From: Nanobdellota archaeon
Lineage (GTDB): Archaea > Nanobdellota > Nanobdellia > SCGC-AAA011-G17 > GW2011-AR17
DNA: 11,410 nt
NCBI GenBank assembly: GCA_030018575.1
Contig: JASEIA010000049.1
Coordinates: 1-11,410 of the forward strand
Direction: 5' to 3'
In this document: positions 1-7,173 of the stretch, piece after piece
Position numbering within the stretch: the first letter of the stretch is position 1
How the letters are laid out: each line of letters starts with the position of its first letter
The notes under the pieces: model-generated
What the model was told of the DNA's origin: nothing
What the model saw: the letters and a program-made list of their open reading frames with translations, nothing else
The model's database searches: none
Made by a program: the position numbers and the translations under genes

Positions 1-56
1 AAGCTAAAGCTGGGTCTTAGGCGTTAATTTGAATAAGAAAAGCAAAGACAAGCGAC

Positions 57-509
57 TTGGCTAAAATAGATGAGATTTATGTAAACAGCAGCATTTATGA
101 AGTCAAAATCCAATTTCCAAAAAAGCCATTAGCTTCCATAAAGGCAGATTTGGATAAGCATAAAAGCGAAAGATTAAAGGGATTCAGGAAGGGCATTAAT
201 TCCGGCTCAGCCATTCTTCTTGTAGCATTAGACAAAAAAGAGATAATAGGATTTGGCGAAGCAATAATCAGTAAAGATGACAATTCAAAGGCAGAGGCAA
301 CTAAAATATACATAAATAAAGCTTTCAGGGGCAAAGGCGCAGGCTCGATGCTGATGAAGTCTCTTCTCGGCTGGCTTAAAGGCAAAAAAGTTTCATCTGT
401 TTCAGCAGGAATATTCGCAAAGAACTTTGCTTCAATAGGGCTTGCCAAAAAGTTTGGGTTTGAAATTACTGCAGTCAAAATGCAGAAAACGTTGAAATCA
501 AGCAAATAG
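57..509 (+). CDS. GNAT-family N-acetyltransferase
   Basis: A 150-residue protein of the Gcn5-related acetyltransferase fold, which moves an acetyl group from acetyl-CoA to an amine; the substrate cannot be told. The acetyl-CoA pyrophosphate loop is visible as RGKGAG at residues 91-96, matching R/Q-x-x-G-x-G/A, preceded by the strand TKIYI (82-86). The family's C-terminal signature follows as AKNFASIGLAKKFGF (121-135), the N-x-x-a-x-x-l-Y/a-x-k-x-GF pattern. The start is a TTG: the in-frame stop at 30-32 leaves it as the only plausible initiation codon, and no clear Shine-Dalgarno lies before it. An AT-rich TATA-like stretch near 24-35 would allow a leaderless transcript, but this is weak. Length is normal for a single-domain GNAT. 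It is convergent with corA. The family call is firm; the TTG start is less so. Confidence 0.85.
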   Translation: MAKIDEIYVNSSIYEVKIQFPKKPLASIKADLDKHKSERLKGFRKGINSGSAILLVALDKKEIIGFGEAIISKDDNSKAEATKIYINKAFRGKGAGSMLMKSLLGWLKGKKVSSVSAGIFAKNFASIGLAKKFGFEITAVKMQKTLKSSK

Positions 510-574
510 CAACCGCCTTTTCTGTCAACCGCTTACTAGCAACCACTTACCACAAACTACCAGCCACTCGCCAG
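510..574. repeat. degenerate CAACCGCTTA repeats in a convergent intergenic spacer
   Basis: The spacer between the stop codons of the acetyltransferase and corA contains short imperfect repeats: CAACCGCCTT at 510-519, CAACCGCTTA at 526-535, CAACCACTTA at 540-549, and a weaker CAGCCACTCG at 561-570. They are spaced 14-21 bases apart. There is no poly-T terminator of note. The role is unknown; a bidirectional 3'-end signal or decayed simple repeat are both possible. Confidence 0.5.
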
Positions 575-1528
575 CTATAACCACTCTTTCCTTTTGAAAT
601 AAATATACGCAGAAAACACAAGAACAAGCATCAGGCCCAATGCAAACGGATAGCCGTAAACCCAAGGTATCTCAGGCATATGCTTGAAATTCATGCCATA
701 TAGCCCTGTTATGATTGTCGGGAGCAGGATAATCGCGCCCCATGCTGTAATCTTTTTCATTGTGATATTAAGATTATTTGAAACAACAGACAAGTAAACT
801 TCAATTGTTGTTGAAAGAATATCCCTGTATGTGACTGTAAGCTCTATTAACTGCGTGAAATCTGAAGTCAAAAGCCTGAACTTTGACAGGTCCTTCTTGT
901 TAAGGAACATTCCATACTCCTTTTCAATTGCAGAAACAACATCCCTGTTTGCAGTAAGCGCCTTGTAAAAGAAGATGAGCCTCTTTTTGACATCAAATGC
1001 ATTTCTCATCATGTCCTTGTGCTCTTTTTCCTCGTTGTATATCCCCTCTTCAAGCAAATCTATATTGTCATCCACTGCCTCAAGCATGATTGAATATGAA
1101 GATGTAATTTCATCAATCAGCCTGAAAAGGATGAAAGTCGTGCCTTTCTGGAAGATATTTACTCTCCTTTTTTCATTCCATGCAAGCATCCTTTCTATAG
1201 ACGGCATCTTATGGGTGTGAAGCGTAATCAAATCATTGCTTTTCTTGGTAATGAATATCAAAAGAGGCATTGTCGCTGATTCCTCATGCTCAGCAGGAGT
1301 CTGCACAACTATCACGGAATACTTGTCTATGTTTGTAAGAACAGGCCTTGTGCGCGGCTCGAGAAGCTCGTGTATTTCCTTCTCGTCCATGCCGACTAAT
1401 TCAGCAACATCCTTGATTTCGGCTGCAGAAGGCTCAATAAAATCAGCCCATATTATGGCCTTTTTTTTCATGTCAGCAAACTTGCCCTTGATTATCTTAT
1501 CCTTTTCAAGAACCTGCACATTAAGCAT
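575..1528 (-). CDS. corA: CorA-type divalent metal transporter
   Basis: A 317-residue inner-membrane channel for Mg2+ (or Co2+/Ni2+), working as a pentamer. The diagnostic GMN motif is at residues 278-280 (context LYGMNF), at the end of the first membrane helix (about 259-276); a second helix spans about 294-311 and the protein ends in the basic tail FKRKEWL, as is usual for CorA. The N-terminal 250 residues form the cytoplasmic funnel, with a long acidic and basic helical stretch around 140-210 (e.g. DDNIDLLEEGIYNEEKEHKD). A longer reading would start with TTG at 1537; I prefer the ATG at 1528 because a TATA element (TATATAAA on this strand, 1558-1551) is centred 26 bases upstream, giving a leaderless message that starts at this ATG. 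Diverges from the isomerase gene at 1582. Confidence 0.93.
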   Translation of the reverse strand: MLNVQVLEKDKIIKGKFADMKKKAIIWADFIEPSAAEIKDVAELVGMDEKEIHELLEPRTRPVLTNIDKYSVIVVQTPAEHEESATMPLLIFITKKSNDLITLHTHKMPSIERMLAWNEKRRVNIFQKGTTFILFRLIDEITSSYSIMLEAVDDNIDLLEEGIYNEEKEHKDMMRNAFDVKKRLIFFYKALTANRDVVSAIEKEYGMFLNKKDLSKFRLLTSDFTQLIELTVTYRDILSTTIEVYLSVVSNNLNITMKKITAWGAIILLPTIITGLYGMNFKHMPEIPWVYGYPFALGLMLVLVFSAYIYFKRKEWL

Positions 1529-1546
1529 ATATTTCAAGTGTCAGAA

Positions 1547-1562
1547 AAGGTTTATATACTTT
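1547..1562. promoter_or_regulatory. shared bidirectional TATA element for corA and the isomerase gene
   Basis: The core TTTATATA at 1551-1558 reads TATATAAA on the other strand and has a purine-rich BRE-like flank on both sides (AAAAGG before it on +, GGAAAG before it on -). Its centre is about 27 bases from the + start ATG (1582) and about 26 from the - ATG (1528), the standard archaeal TATA-to-start spacing on each side. Both transcripts would therefore be leaderless. The sequence and distances are seen directly; bidirectional use is inferred. Confidence 0.75.
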
Positions 1563-1581
1563 CCTTGACAATGTTTTAGCG

Positions 1582-2490
1582 ATGGAGTTCAATGCGGCGT
1601 GCAAAAATATAAAGAATTTGAAAATACAGGGAGCCACAAACGTGGCTGTTTCTGCTGTTGAAGCTCTTTCTTCATTGATAGAAAAGTCAAAGGCAGGCAC
1701 AAAAGCAAAGCTGCTTTCTGATATTGAGACTGGAAAGAAAAAGCTGTTTGGATTAAGGGCGACAGAGCCGATGATGAGAAACTTTCTTAATTTCGTGCAG
1801 GCAAGGGCTTCTGTTGGAAAAGATGTGAAAGAAGTCAAGGCAGAGGCAAAGAGGGCTGCGAAAGAAGTCCTGATGTTGAAGGCAGCTGCAAAAGAAGCGA
1901 TAGTAAGAATAGGGGCAAGATTAATAGAGGAAGGAAGCATTGTCTATACCCACTGCCATGCAAGCACTGTCACCGGAATACTGAAAGAGGCTGCGAAGGA
2001 AAAGAAGTTTGAGGTTTACAACACAGAGACAAGGCCAATGTTCCAGGGCAGGATTACTGCCGCAGAGCTTGCAAAAGCAAAGATTCCTGTGACGCATTTT
2101 GTTGATTCTGCTGTGAAATTTGCATTGAAGAAAGCGGACATAATGCTTATCGGCGCCGATGCAATAACCCCAATGGGCGTATACAACAAGATTGGAAGCA
2201 GCCTTTTTGCAGAGCTTGCAAGAAAATATGACACGCCTGTTTATGTGTGCTCCGTATCATGGAAATTCGACCCCGAGGCAATATTCGGGCATGAGGAAGT
2301 CATTGAAAACAGGAACCCGAAAGAGGTTTGGGACAAGGCGCCGAAAGGCGTAAGGGTAAGCAACCATGCATTTGAAAGGGTAAGCCCTGAGCATGTCACT
2401 GCAATAATCTCAGAGCTTGGCGTGTACAGCATTGACTTGTTCATAGAGGAAACAAGGAAGAAGTATCCGTGGATGTTCTTAAGGCACTGA
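1582..2490 (+). CDS. ribose-1,5-bisphosphate isomerase (eIF2B alpha-like family)
   Basis: A 302-residue protein of the eIF2B-alpha/MtnA/R15P isomerase superfamily. The archaeal isomerase turns ribose 1,5-bisphosphate into ribulose 1,5-bisphosphate in the AMP salvage route (AMP phosphorylase, this enzyme, then form III RuBisCO). A helical N-terminal domain (1-110) is followed by the Rossmann-like domain. The signature segments are present: THCHAS (123-128) with Cys125, NTETRPMFQG (147-156), and GADAI (191-195) with Asp193; the Cys and Asp are at the positions expected of the proton-transfer pair of the archaeal enzyme. The C-terminus ends with the usual aromatic KYPWMF. The absence of long insertions and the THCHAS/TETRP combination favour R15P isomerase over MtnA or a true eIF2B subunit. 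ATG at 1582 lies about 27 bases from the TATA centre. No AMP phosphorylase or RuBisCO gene lies in the window. Confidence 0.85.
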   Translation: MEFNAACKNIKNLKIQGATNVAVSAVEALSSLIEKSKAGTKAKLLSDIETGKKKLFGLRATEPMMRNFLNFVQARASVGKDVKEVKAEAKRAAKEVLMLKAAAKEAIVRIGARLIEEGSIVYTHCHASTVTGILKEAAKEKKFEVYNTETRPMFQGRITAAELAKAKIPVTHFVDSAVKFALKKADIMLIGADAITPMGVYNKIGSSLFAELARKYDTPVYVCSVSWKFDPEAIFGHEEVIENRNPKEVWDKAPKGVRVSNHAFERVSPEHVTAIISELGVYSIDLFIEETRKKYPWMFLRH

Positions 2491-2520
2491 ATTTTAGCAT
2501 CCTGCCCGCCGCGCTCACAA

Positions 2521-2560
2521 AAGGTTTATATAGTCTGCGCCCATAACCATCTGTAGGGGG
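2521..2560 (+). promoter_or_regulatory. TATA promoter and Shine-Dalgarno of the Lon-like gene
   Basis: TTTATATA at 2525-2532, preceded by AAAAGG, predicts a transcription start near 2554. A G-run, AGGGGG at 2555-2560, lies 5 bases before the ATG at 2566 and can pair with the CCUCC end of 16S rRNA. The predicted leader is thus only about 12 bases and consists almost wholly of the ribosome-binding site, unlike the leaderless genes to its left. Confidence 0.7.
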
Positions 2561-2565
2561 CTAAA

Positions 2566-4998
2566 ATGGAAAATAAAGATAATTCACTTTCTCTTGACGA
2601 GCTTGACGCCAAATATGGGCTGCCATTATTTGAAAGCAAAGGCAAGCCCGGGATTTATGCGCATATAAACCCTGACAAGCTTGGATTCAAGACAACAGCA
2701 GAGCTGAAAGCGCCAAAAGGGCTTGAAAGGATTCTCGGGCAGGATGAGCAGGTTTCAGCAATAATGGAAGGGCTTGCAATACAAAGACCTGACTATAACC
2801 TGATAATCCAGTGCGGCTCGGAGCATGACATCCCTCTTTTGATTAAGGTTGTAACTGAGGAATATGCAAAAACAGCAAATGTTGCAAATGTTGCAAATGC
2901 AGACCAGATATCCTGGCAGAACTTCAGCGAGCCGCTAAGGCCAAAGACAGGCTCTGTGCCCGCGGGGTATGCAAAGGTATTCAGGGATTATATCGAGAAA
3001 GAGCTAGAAAAGCTTGGAAAGTATGAACTAAAGGCAGACGAGATTCCCGGATTCAAAGAGCACATGGCTGACATGACAAACAATATTATTAAAAAAACAG
3101 AGATGGTAGAAAAAATAGAGAAGGAAGCGTTTGACAAGTTTAAAAAAGCAGGCATTGAAGTGGAAAGAACAGAAGATGGCGCAATAACTATCAAGAATAT
3201 GAAAGACCTTACCCTTGAGCAAAAAAAGAAAGTTGCAGAGATTGGCGGGGAGACACAAAAAAAATTAAGCGAGCAGCTACAGGAAACAATGGGCGGGATT
3301 AATGAATTCATGGAGCAAAACAGGGCGCCAATCATAAGGAGTCATATACTTGCAACAGGCAGCGCCATTATAGCGCAATATGATGAAATGGTGAAAAAAG
3401 GCACGCTTCCGGCTGACATGGTTGGGGCTATAAAGGAATACATCACTGATGTTTTCACATACATTGCAGAGCATCCTGAAAAGCTGAAAGATGAAAAGCC
3501 GCATGGAATGCCATTTTTGATGATGGGAATGGGTCCTGATTCGGAAAAAGGAATTTCTGAACTACTGCCCCACATAATTGTTGACAATACAGGCAGGGAA
3601 GGGCTTATTTCAATTGTTGAGACAGACCCTGACCCTGGAAATTTGCTGGGGGGCGTTGAATATGGCATAAAGCCAAGCCACATGCGCCTTAATGCAGGCT
3701 TGCTTGCAAGGGCAAACAGGGGGCTTTTGACAATAGCGCATGCTGACTGGGGGCTGCACCCGCGCGGAATGATTAAATACAAGCTGCTGCAGGCTCTTGA
3801 AACAGGAAAAGTGGATATAGGCGGGCTTTCTATTTTTGACAAGGTTGATGCAAAATGCGATGCAAATGCAAAGCTTATGCTGTTTGTGTCTGACGCAGGG
3901 AAATTCTTTTCATTGTTTGAGGAGAATGAAAGGCTTGTCAAGCCTTATTTCAAAAAGAGGATAACGCTTGAAACAAGAATGCCAATGACTTTGGAAAACC
4001 TTGCAAAGCTGGGAAAGGCTGTGAAAGGCGAGGTTGCTGACTCAAATCTTCCTGACTTTGACAATCATGCTGTCGCAAGGCTGGCAGAATACCTTATGCT
4101 TCCTTTTGGCAAGGACAAGCTTTCAACAGATGTCTCATTCTACAGGGACATTCTCATAAGAGCAGGGATTTCTGCAAAGAATGCGGGAAGGAAGGTTGCG
4201 ACAGAGGCAGACATTGAGGTGGCTTACACGAACTACAAGCATGAAAAGAATGATTATGAAAGAAGGGTCAGGGAATATATGGAAAAAGGAAGCATAATAT
4301 TTGGGGACAAGCCGGAAGTCGGGGTTTCAAACGGTTTGTTTTACATGGGCGCTGAGATTCCATTTGGAATGCCTGTGAGAATGGGCGTTACTGTCCGCCC
4401 GAATAAAAAAGGCGTTGGAAGGTTTGTCAACATTGATGAGAAAGCAGAACTTGCAAAAGAGATGTCTGTAAAAAGCTTCCTGCAGGTTGCAAGCATGCTG
4501 AAAGAGATGTACATGAGCATGGAGACGCAATTCAGCTTTGACCTTGAGGCAAGCAAATCGCAGACAGACACGCCTTTTGATGGCCCAAGCGCAGGAGCGG
4601 CGATGTCGCTTGCTTGCATCTCAGCATTGTCAAATGTGCCTACACAGCCTTACGTGTTCTTCACAGGCGGGATAGAGCCCAAGTCAGGAAAAGTGACGCC
4701 TGTCGGCGGAATAAATGAGAAAGTTATGGGTGTTTATTATACATGCAGGGACCTCGACATTAAGCAGGCAACAGTAGTCATTCCAAGGTCAAACGCGGAC
4801 ATACTCCATCTTGTTGACAGGGAAGTGCAGGAAGCGATAAAAGCAGGAAGGTTCAAGGTGTACACCCATGCCCATATTGATGAGACAATAGAGATAGGAA
4901 TGAGGATGAAAGCCACCAATGTGCATGCAAAAGTAAAAGAGCAGCTTAACATAATCCAGGAATGGGCAAAGAAGACTGGCAAGAATGATGAGGAATAA
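2566..4998 (+). CDS. Lon-family (S16) protease with degenerate AAA domain
   Basis: An 810-residue soluble protein of the archaeal LonB/AAA_32-Lon_C kind. Peptidase end: Ser675 in DGPSAGAAM (672-680) and Lys719 in GGINEKV (714-720) form the S16 catalytic dyad, 44 residues apart, close to the usual spacing. The N-terminal half follows the AAA_32 pattern: ILGQDEQVSAI (56-66), the NFSEPLRPKTGSVPAG segment (119-134), a long charged coiled-coil insertion (about 140-250), then RANRGLL and LLQAL (382-411). However, the P-loop position reads CGSEHDIPLLIK (83-94), with no GxxGxGK[ST], and the Walker B position reads LLTIAHAD (387-394), with no DE pair. No transmembrane segment is evident, unlike classic archaeal LonB. 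It therefore resembles LonC-type, ATP-independent Lon-like proteases; ATP independence is an inference. ATG at 2566 is supported by the G-run 5 bases upstream. Confidence 0.9.
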   Translation: MENKDNSLSLDELDAKYGLPLFESKGKPGIYAHINPDKLGFKTTAELKAPKGLERILGQDEQVSAIMEGLAIQRPDYNLIIQCGSEHDIPLLIKVVTEEYAKTANVANVANADQISWQNFSEPLRPKTGSVPAGYAKVFRDYIEKELEKLGKYELKADEIPGFKEHMADMTNNIIKKTEMVEKIEKEAFDKFKKAGIEVERTEDGAITIKNMKDLTLEQKKKVAEIGGETQKKLSEQLQETMGGINEFMEQNRAPIIRSHILATGSAIIAQYDEMVKKGTLPADMVGAIKEYITDVFTYIAEHPEKLKDEKPHGMPFLMMGMGPDSEKGISELLPHIIVDNTGREGLISIVETDPDPGNLLGGVEYGIKPSHMRLNAGLLARANRGLLTIAHADWGLHPRGMIKYKLLQALETGKVDIGGLSIFDKVDAKCDANAKLMLFVSDAGKFFSLFEENERLVKPYFKKRITLETRMPMTLENLAKLGKAVKGEVADSNLPDFDNHAVARLAEYLMLPFGKDKLSTDVSFYRDILIRAGISAKNAGRKVATEADIEVAYTNYKHEKNDYERRVREYMEKGSIIFGDKPEVGVSNGLFYMGAEIPFGMPVRMGVTVRPNKKGVGRFVNIDEKAELAKEMSVKSFLQVASMLKEMYMSMETQFSFDLEASKSQTDTPFDGPSAGAAMSLACISALSNVPTQPYVFFTGGIEPKSGKVTPVGGINEKVMGVYYTCRDLDIKQATVVIPRSNADILHLVDREVQEAIKAGRFKVYTHAHIDETIEIGMRMKATNVHAKVKEQLNIIQEWAKKTGKNDEE
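2875..2898 (+). repeat. in-frame 9-base tandem repeat within the Lon-like gene
   Basis: GCAAATGTT is repeated about 2.7 times, encoding the ANVANVANA tract (residues 104-112) in the loop after the degenerate P-loop. Copy-number change would keep the reading frame. Probably slippage-born and neutral. Confidence 0.7.
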
Positions 4999-5003
4999 TA
5001 AAG

Positions 5004-5012
5004 CTTTAAAAA
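5004..5012 (+). promoter_or_regulatory. TATA box for the EEP gene pair
   Basis: CTTTAAAAA lies in the short gap after the Lon-like stop codon and is centred about 26 bases before the ATG at 5035, so the first EEP message would be leaderless. The T-rich stretch that follows (5014-5029) may also end the protease transcript. Less canonical than the TTTATATA boxes elsewhere in the window. Confidence 0.5.
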
Positions 5013-5034
5013 CTTCTTTTGCTTGTCTTAATTG

Positions 5035-6069
5035 ATGAAAAAGAGAGTTAAGCTGAAAATCTATTATGGAATTGCTGCTGTTCTTATTGTAATTGCAGCT
5101 GTCCCTTTGCTTAACGCCACTTTCAGCTGCAAAAAAGCAGAGATTAAAGTTGTCAATCCGCTTTTTGATAATTCTTATGAGCCTTCAACTGAATTGAAAG
5201 TGCTTTCATATAACATGGCGCACTGCAGGGGCTCGCATGACTTTTACGGCGACGGCAGCGGCATGGATGATTTGGATATGGACCTTACAATAAATTCCCC
5301 TGAGCAGGTTTATAAGTGCCTTGATGATTTTGCAGAATTCATTAAGAACGAAAAAGCTGTCATTGTTTTACTGCAGGAAGTTGACAAGGATGCTGTATGG
5401 AGCTTTGGAATTGATTTCATGCCTTACCTTGCCGAGAAATCAGGGTTGGGGTATTATGCCTACGGCCCAAAGCACGATTTTGCAGTCTTTCCTTATACGC
5501 GGAAGAAGGCAAACGGAGACAGGATTTACTGGCTGTATTTTGAGACAGGCAATGCAATACTAAGCAAATACCCTATTGTTTCCGCAGAGAACAAGGGGTT
5601 TGGCAAAAGAACCTTCACAAGCTGGATTTCAGGCGAGGAGAAATACCTTAATGCAGTGATTGATATCAAGGGAAAGCAGGCAAGGATAATTTCCACTCAT
5701 TTTGGCAGGGGGCAGGCAGAAACAAGGAAGATTATTGAAGAGACAAGGAAAAGTACAATGCCATTGGTGTTTGGGGGGACATTGCACATATTGCTGCCTG
5801 ATGCAAAAGAAACCTGCTCATGGTGCAATGAGGAATATTCCGATGCAATGCAGAACCTTATTAACTCAGAACTTTTCAATATTTACATGACAGAAGTTGA
5901 TGCATTGGACAGCAAGTATTTCACAGCAGACACTGAGAACATGTATTGGACGGCTGATTACATAATTCCCACCAAAGATATTGATATTAAGGATTATTAT
6001 GTTGTTGATGCAGAATTGTCTGACCACAAGCCTGTTGCAGCAACGCTGATAATTAATGAGTCTCAATAA
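5035..6069 (+). CDS. exported EEP-fold (DNase I-like) protein, copy 1
   Basis: A 344-residue member of the endonuclease/exonuclease/phosphatase superfamily, which cuts phosphodiesters or phosphomonoesters with a divalent metal. A basic start and hydrophobic stretch (residues 10-29) form a signal anchor or signal peptide, with no lipobox, so the domain should be outside the cell. Family residues present: Asn60 (SYNM), Glu115 (LLQEVD), His222 (STHF), Asp308 (ADYI), Asp330-His331 (SDHKP). The GDFN motif is replaced by GTLH (248-251), so Asp and Asn of that motif become Thr and His. Cys95, Cys261 and Cys264 might form disulphides. I start at ATG 5035 rather than the adjoining TTG 5032 because the TATA spacing puts the message start there. 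Probably the first gene of a two-gene operon; 15 bases separate it from its paralogue. The substrate is unknown, and loss of activity is possible. Confidence 0.85.
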   Translation: MKKRVKLKIYYGIAAVLIVIAAVPLLNATFSCKKAEIKVVNPLFDNSYEPSTELKVLSYNMAHCRGSHDFYGDGSGMDDLDMDLTINSPEQVYKCLDDFAEFIKNEKAVIVLLQEVDKDAVWSFGIDFMPYLAEKSGLGYYAYGPKHDFAVFPYTRKKANGDRIYWLYFETGNAILSKYPIVSAENKGFGKRTFTSWISGEEKYLNAVIDIKGKQARIISTHFGRGQAETRKIIEETRKSTMPLVFGGTLHILLPDAKETCSWCNEEYSDAMQNLINSELFNIYMTEVDALDSKYFTADTENMYWTADYIIPTKDIDIKDYYVVDAELSDHKPVAATLIINESQ

Positions 6070-6084
6070 AAAAATAGGGACAGA

Positions 6085-7131
6085 ATGGTAAATAATAAAA
6101 GAACCAGGGGATTGGGGAATACTGCCGCGGCATTTGCAGCTGCGGGATTTCTAGGGATTGCAGGAATGGTTGCGCCAACTGCAATACACGCGGCTTTAAG
6201 CAGCACCAAAGCAGAGATTGTAACCCTTAATGAGAACAGGCATCATTATTGCGAGGCAAGCACGGAAGTAAAAATTATAAGCTATAATATTGCGCATTGC
6301 AGGGGCTCCTATGATTTTTACGGCAAACACAGCGGGCTGAGCGACCTTGAAATGGACTTGACAATAGAATCTCCTGCACAGGTTTACAAGTGCCTTGATG
6401 ATGTTGCAGAGATGCTGGAAAAGGAAAAAGCAGACATTGTTTTGCTGCAAGAAGTTGACAAGGATGCAACGTGGAGCTTTGAAATTGACTTTATGCCTTA
6501 CCTTGCCGAAAAAGCAGGCTTTAATTATTATGCATATGGGGCAAAATATGATTTCTTGTGGGGAGGCTATCCTTATGGCGGCACCAAGGGGTGGGATGAG
6601 CTGCATTTTAACATTGGGAATGCCATCTTAAGCAGGTATCCCATAATCTCAGCCGAAAACAAGGCGTTTGACCGCAGAAAATTCATTGACTGGATTGCGG
6701 GGGAAGAAAAATACCTTGACGCTGTAATCAGCATAAACGGGAAAGAGACTAGAATCATCTCCACACATTTTAGTTCGGGAGAGATTGAAACTAAGAGGAT
6801 AATTGAAGAGGCAAGCAAAAGCGAAATGCCATTTATATTCGGCGGAACCCTGCATCTGGTTATCCCGGCAGGAGATGAAGTGCCGCCCGAGTTAATGTGG
6901 AGAAGCGCAGATGCAATTAATCTTCTTGACGATTCCGGGCTTTTCAGCATATACATGCTTGGCGTTAAGCCTAATGACACCTCTTATTTCACTTCAGACA
7001 CTGAAAATCTTTACTGGACTGCTGATTACATCATTCCCACAAGGAACATCGAGATAAAGGATTATTATGTTGTTGATATTGAGCTTTCAGACCACAAGCC
7101 TGTTGCAGCAACGCTGATAATTAGCTTGTAG
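6085..7131 (+). CDS. exported EEP-fold (DNase I-like) protein, copy 2
   Basis: A 348-residue tandem paralogue of the preceding gene. The mature domains match along their whole length, with runs such as HCRGSxDFYG, QVYKCLDD, LQEVDKDA, GEEKYL and the C-terminal SDHKPVAATLII shared. The signal peptide is different: alanine-rich and hydrophobic (13-36) ending AIHA-A, a type I Sec cleavage site near residue 36, so this copy may be released where copy 1 is anchored. Catalytic-type residues Asn68, Glu123, His228, Asp314, Asp336-His337 are kept; GDFN is again GTLH (254-257). It differs from copy 1 most around 155-175 (glycine-, aromatic-rich) and 262-275. ATG 6085 has a weak AGGGA (6076-6080) 4 bases upstream and no TATA box, which supports co-transcription with copy 1. 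Confidence 0.85.
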   Translation: MVNNKRTRGLGNTAAAFAAAGFLGIAGMVAPTAIHAALSSTKAEIVTLNENRHHYCEASTEVKIISYNIAHCRGSYDFYGKHSGLSDLEMDLTIESPAQVYKCLDDVAEMLEKEKADIVLLQEVDKDATWSFEIDFMPYLAEKAGFNYYAYGAKYDFLWGGYPYGGTKGWDELHFNIGNAILSRYPIISAENKAFDRRKFIDWIAGEEKYLDAVISINGKETRIISTHFSSGEIETKRIIEEASKSEMPFIFGGTLHLVIPAGDEVPPELMWRSADAINLLDDSGLFSIYMLGVKPNDTSYFTSDTENLYWTADYIIPTRNIEIKDYYVVDIELSDHKPVAATLIISL

Positions 7132-7173
7132 CTGATAGCCTTTAGGCGGTAGCTACGGACTACATGCTAATTG
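7132..7173. repeat. convergent spacer rich in TAGC/GCTA words
   Basis: The short spacer between the stop codons of EEP copy 2 and the membrane hydrolase contains repeated TAGC or GCTA words with loose spacing (TAGCTACGG, GCTAATTGCTAC, GGCTAAGCG). Like the spacer at 510-574 it lies between convergent genes and lacks a poly-T run. The function is unknown. Confidence 0.35.

Noticed and set aside
1..27. Possible C-terminal tail of an upstream plus-strand gene (KLKLGLRR then stop)
   Set aside because: Only eight codons are visible and another frame also closes within 18 bases, so it cannot be told from chance.
95..505. Minus-strand frame of 136 codons opposite the acetyltransferase
   Set aside because: It is antisense to a clear GNAT gene, has no recognisable domain and no promoter of its own.
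510..574. CRISPR array
   Set aside because: The repeats are about 10 bases, imperfect, and spaced by only a few bases. No cas genes are present.
2812..2850. Walker A motif in the Lon-like protein
   Set aside because: The position reads CGSEHDIPLLIK; there is no glycine-rich loop with GK[ST], so it cannot be called a P-loop.
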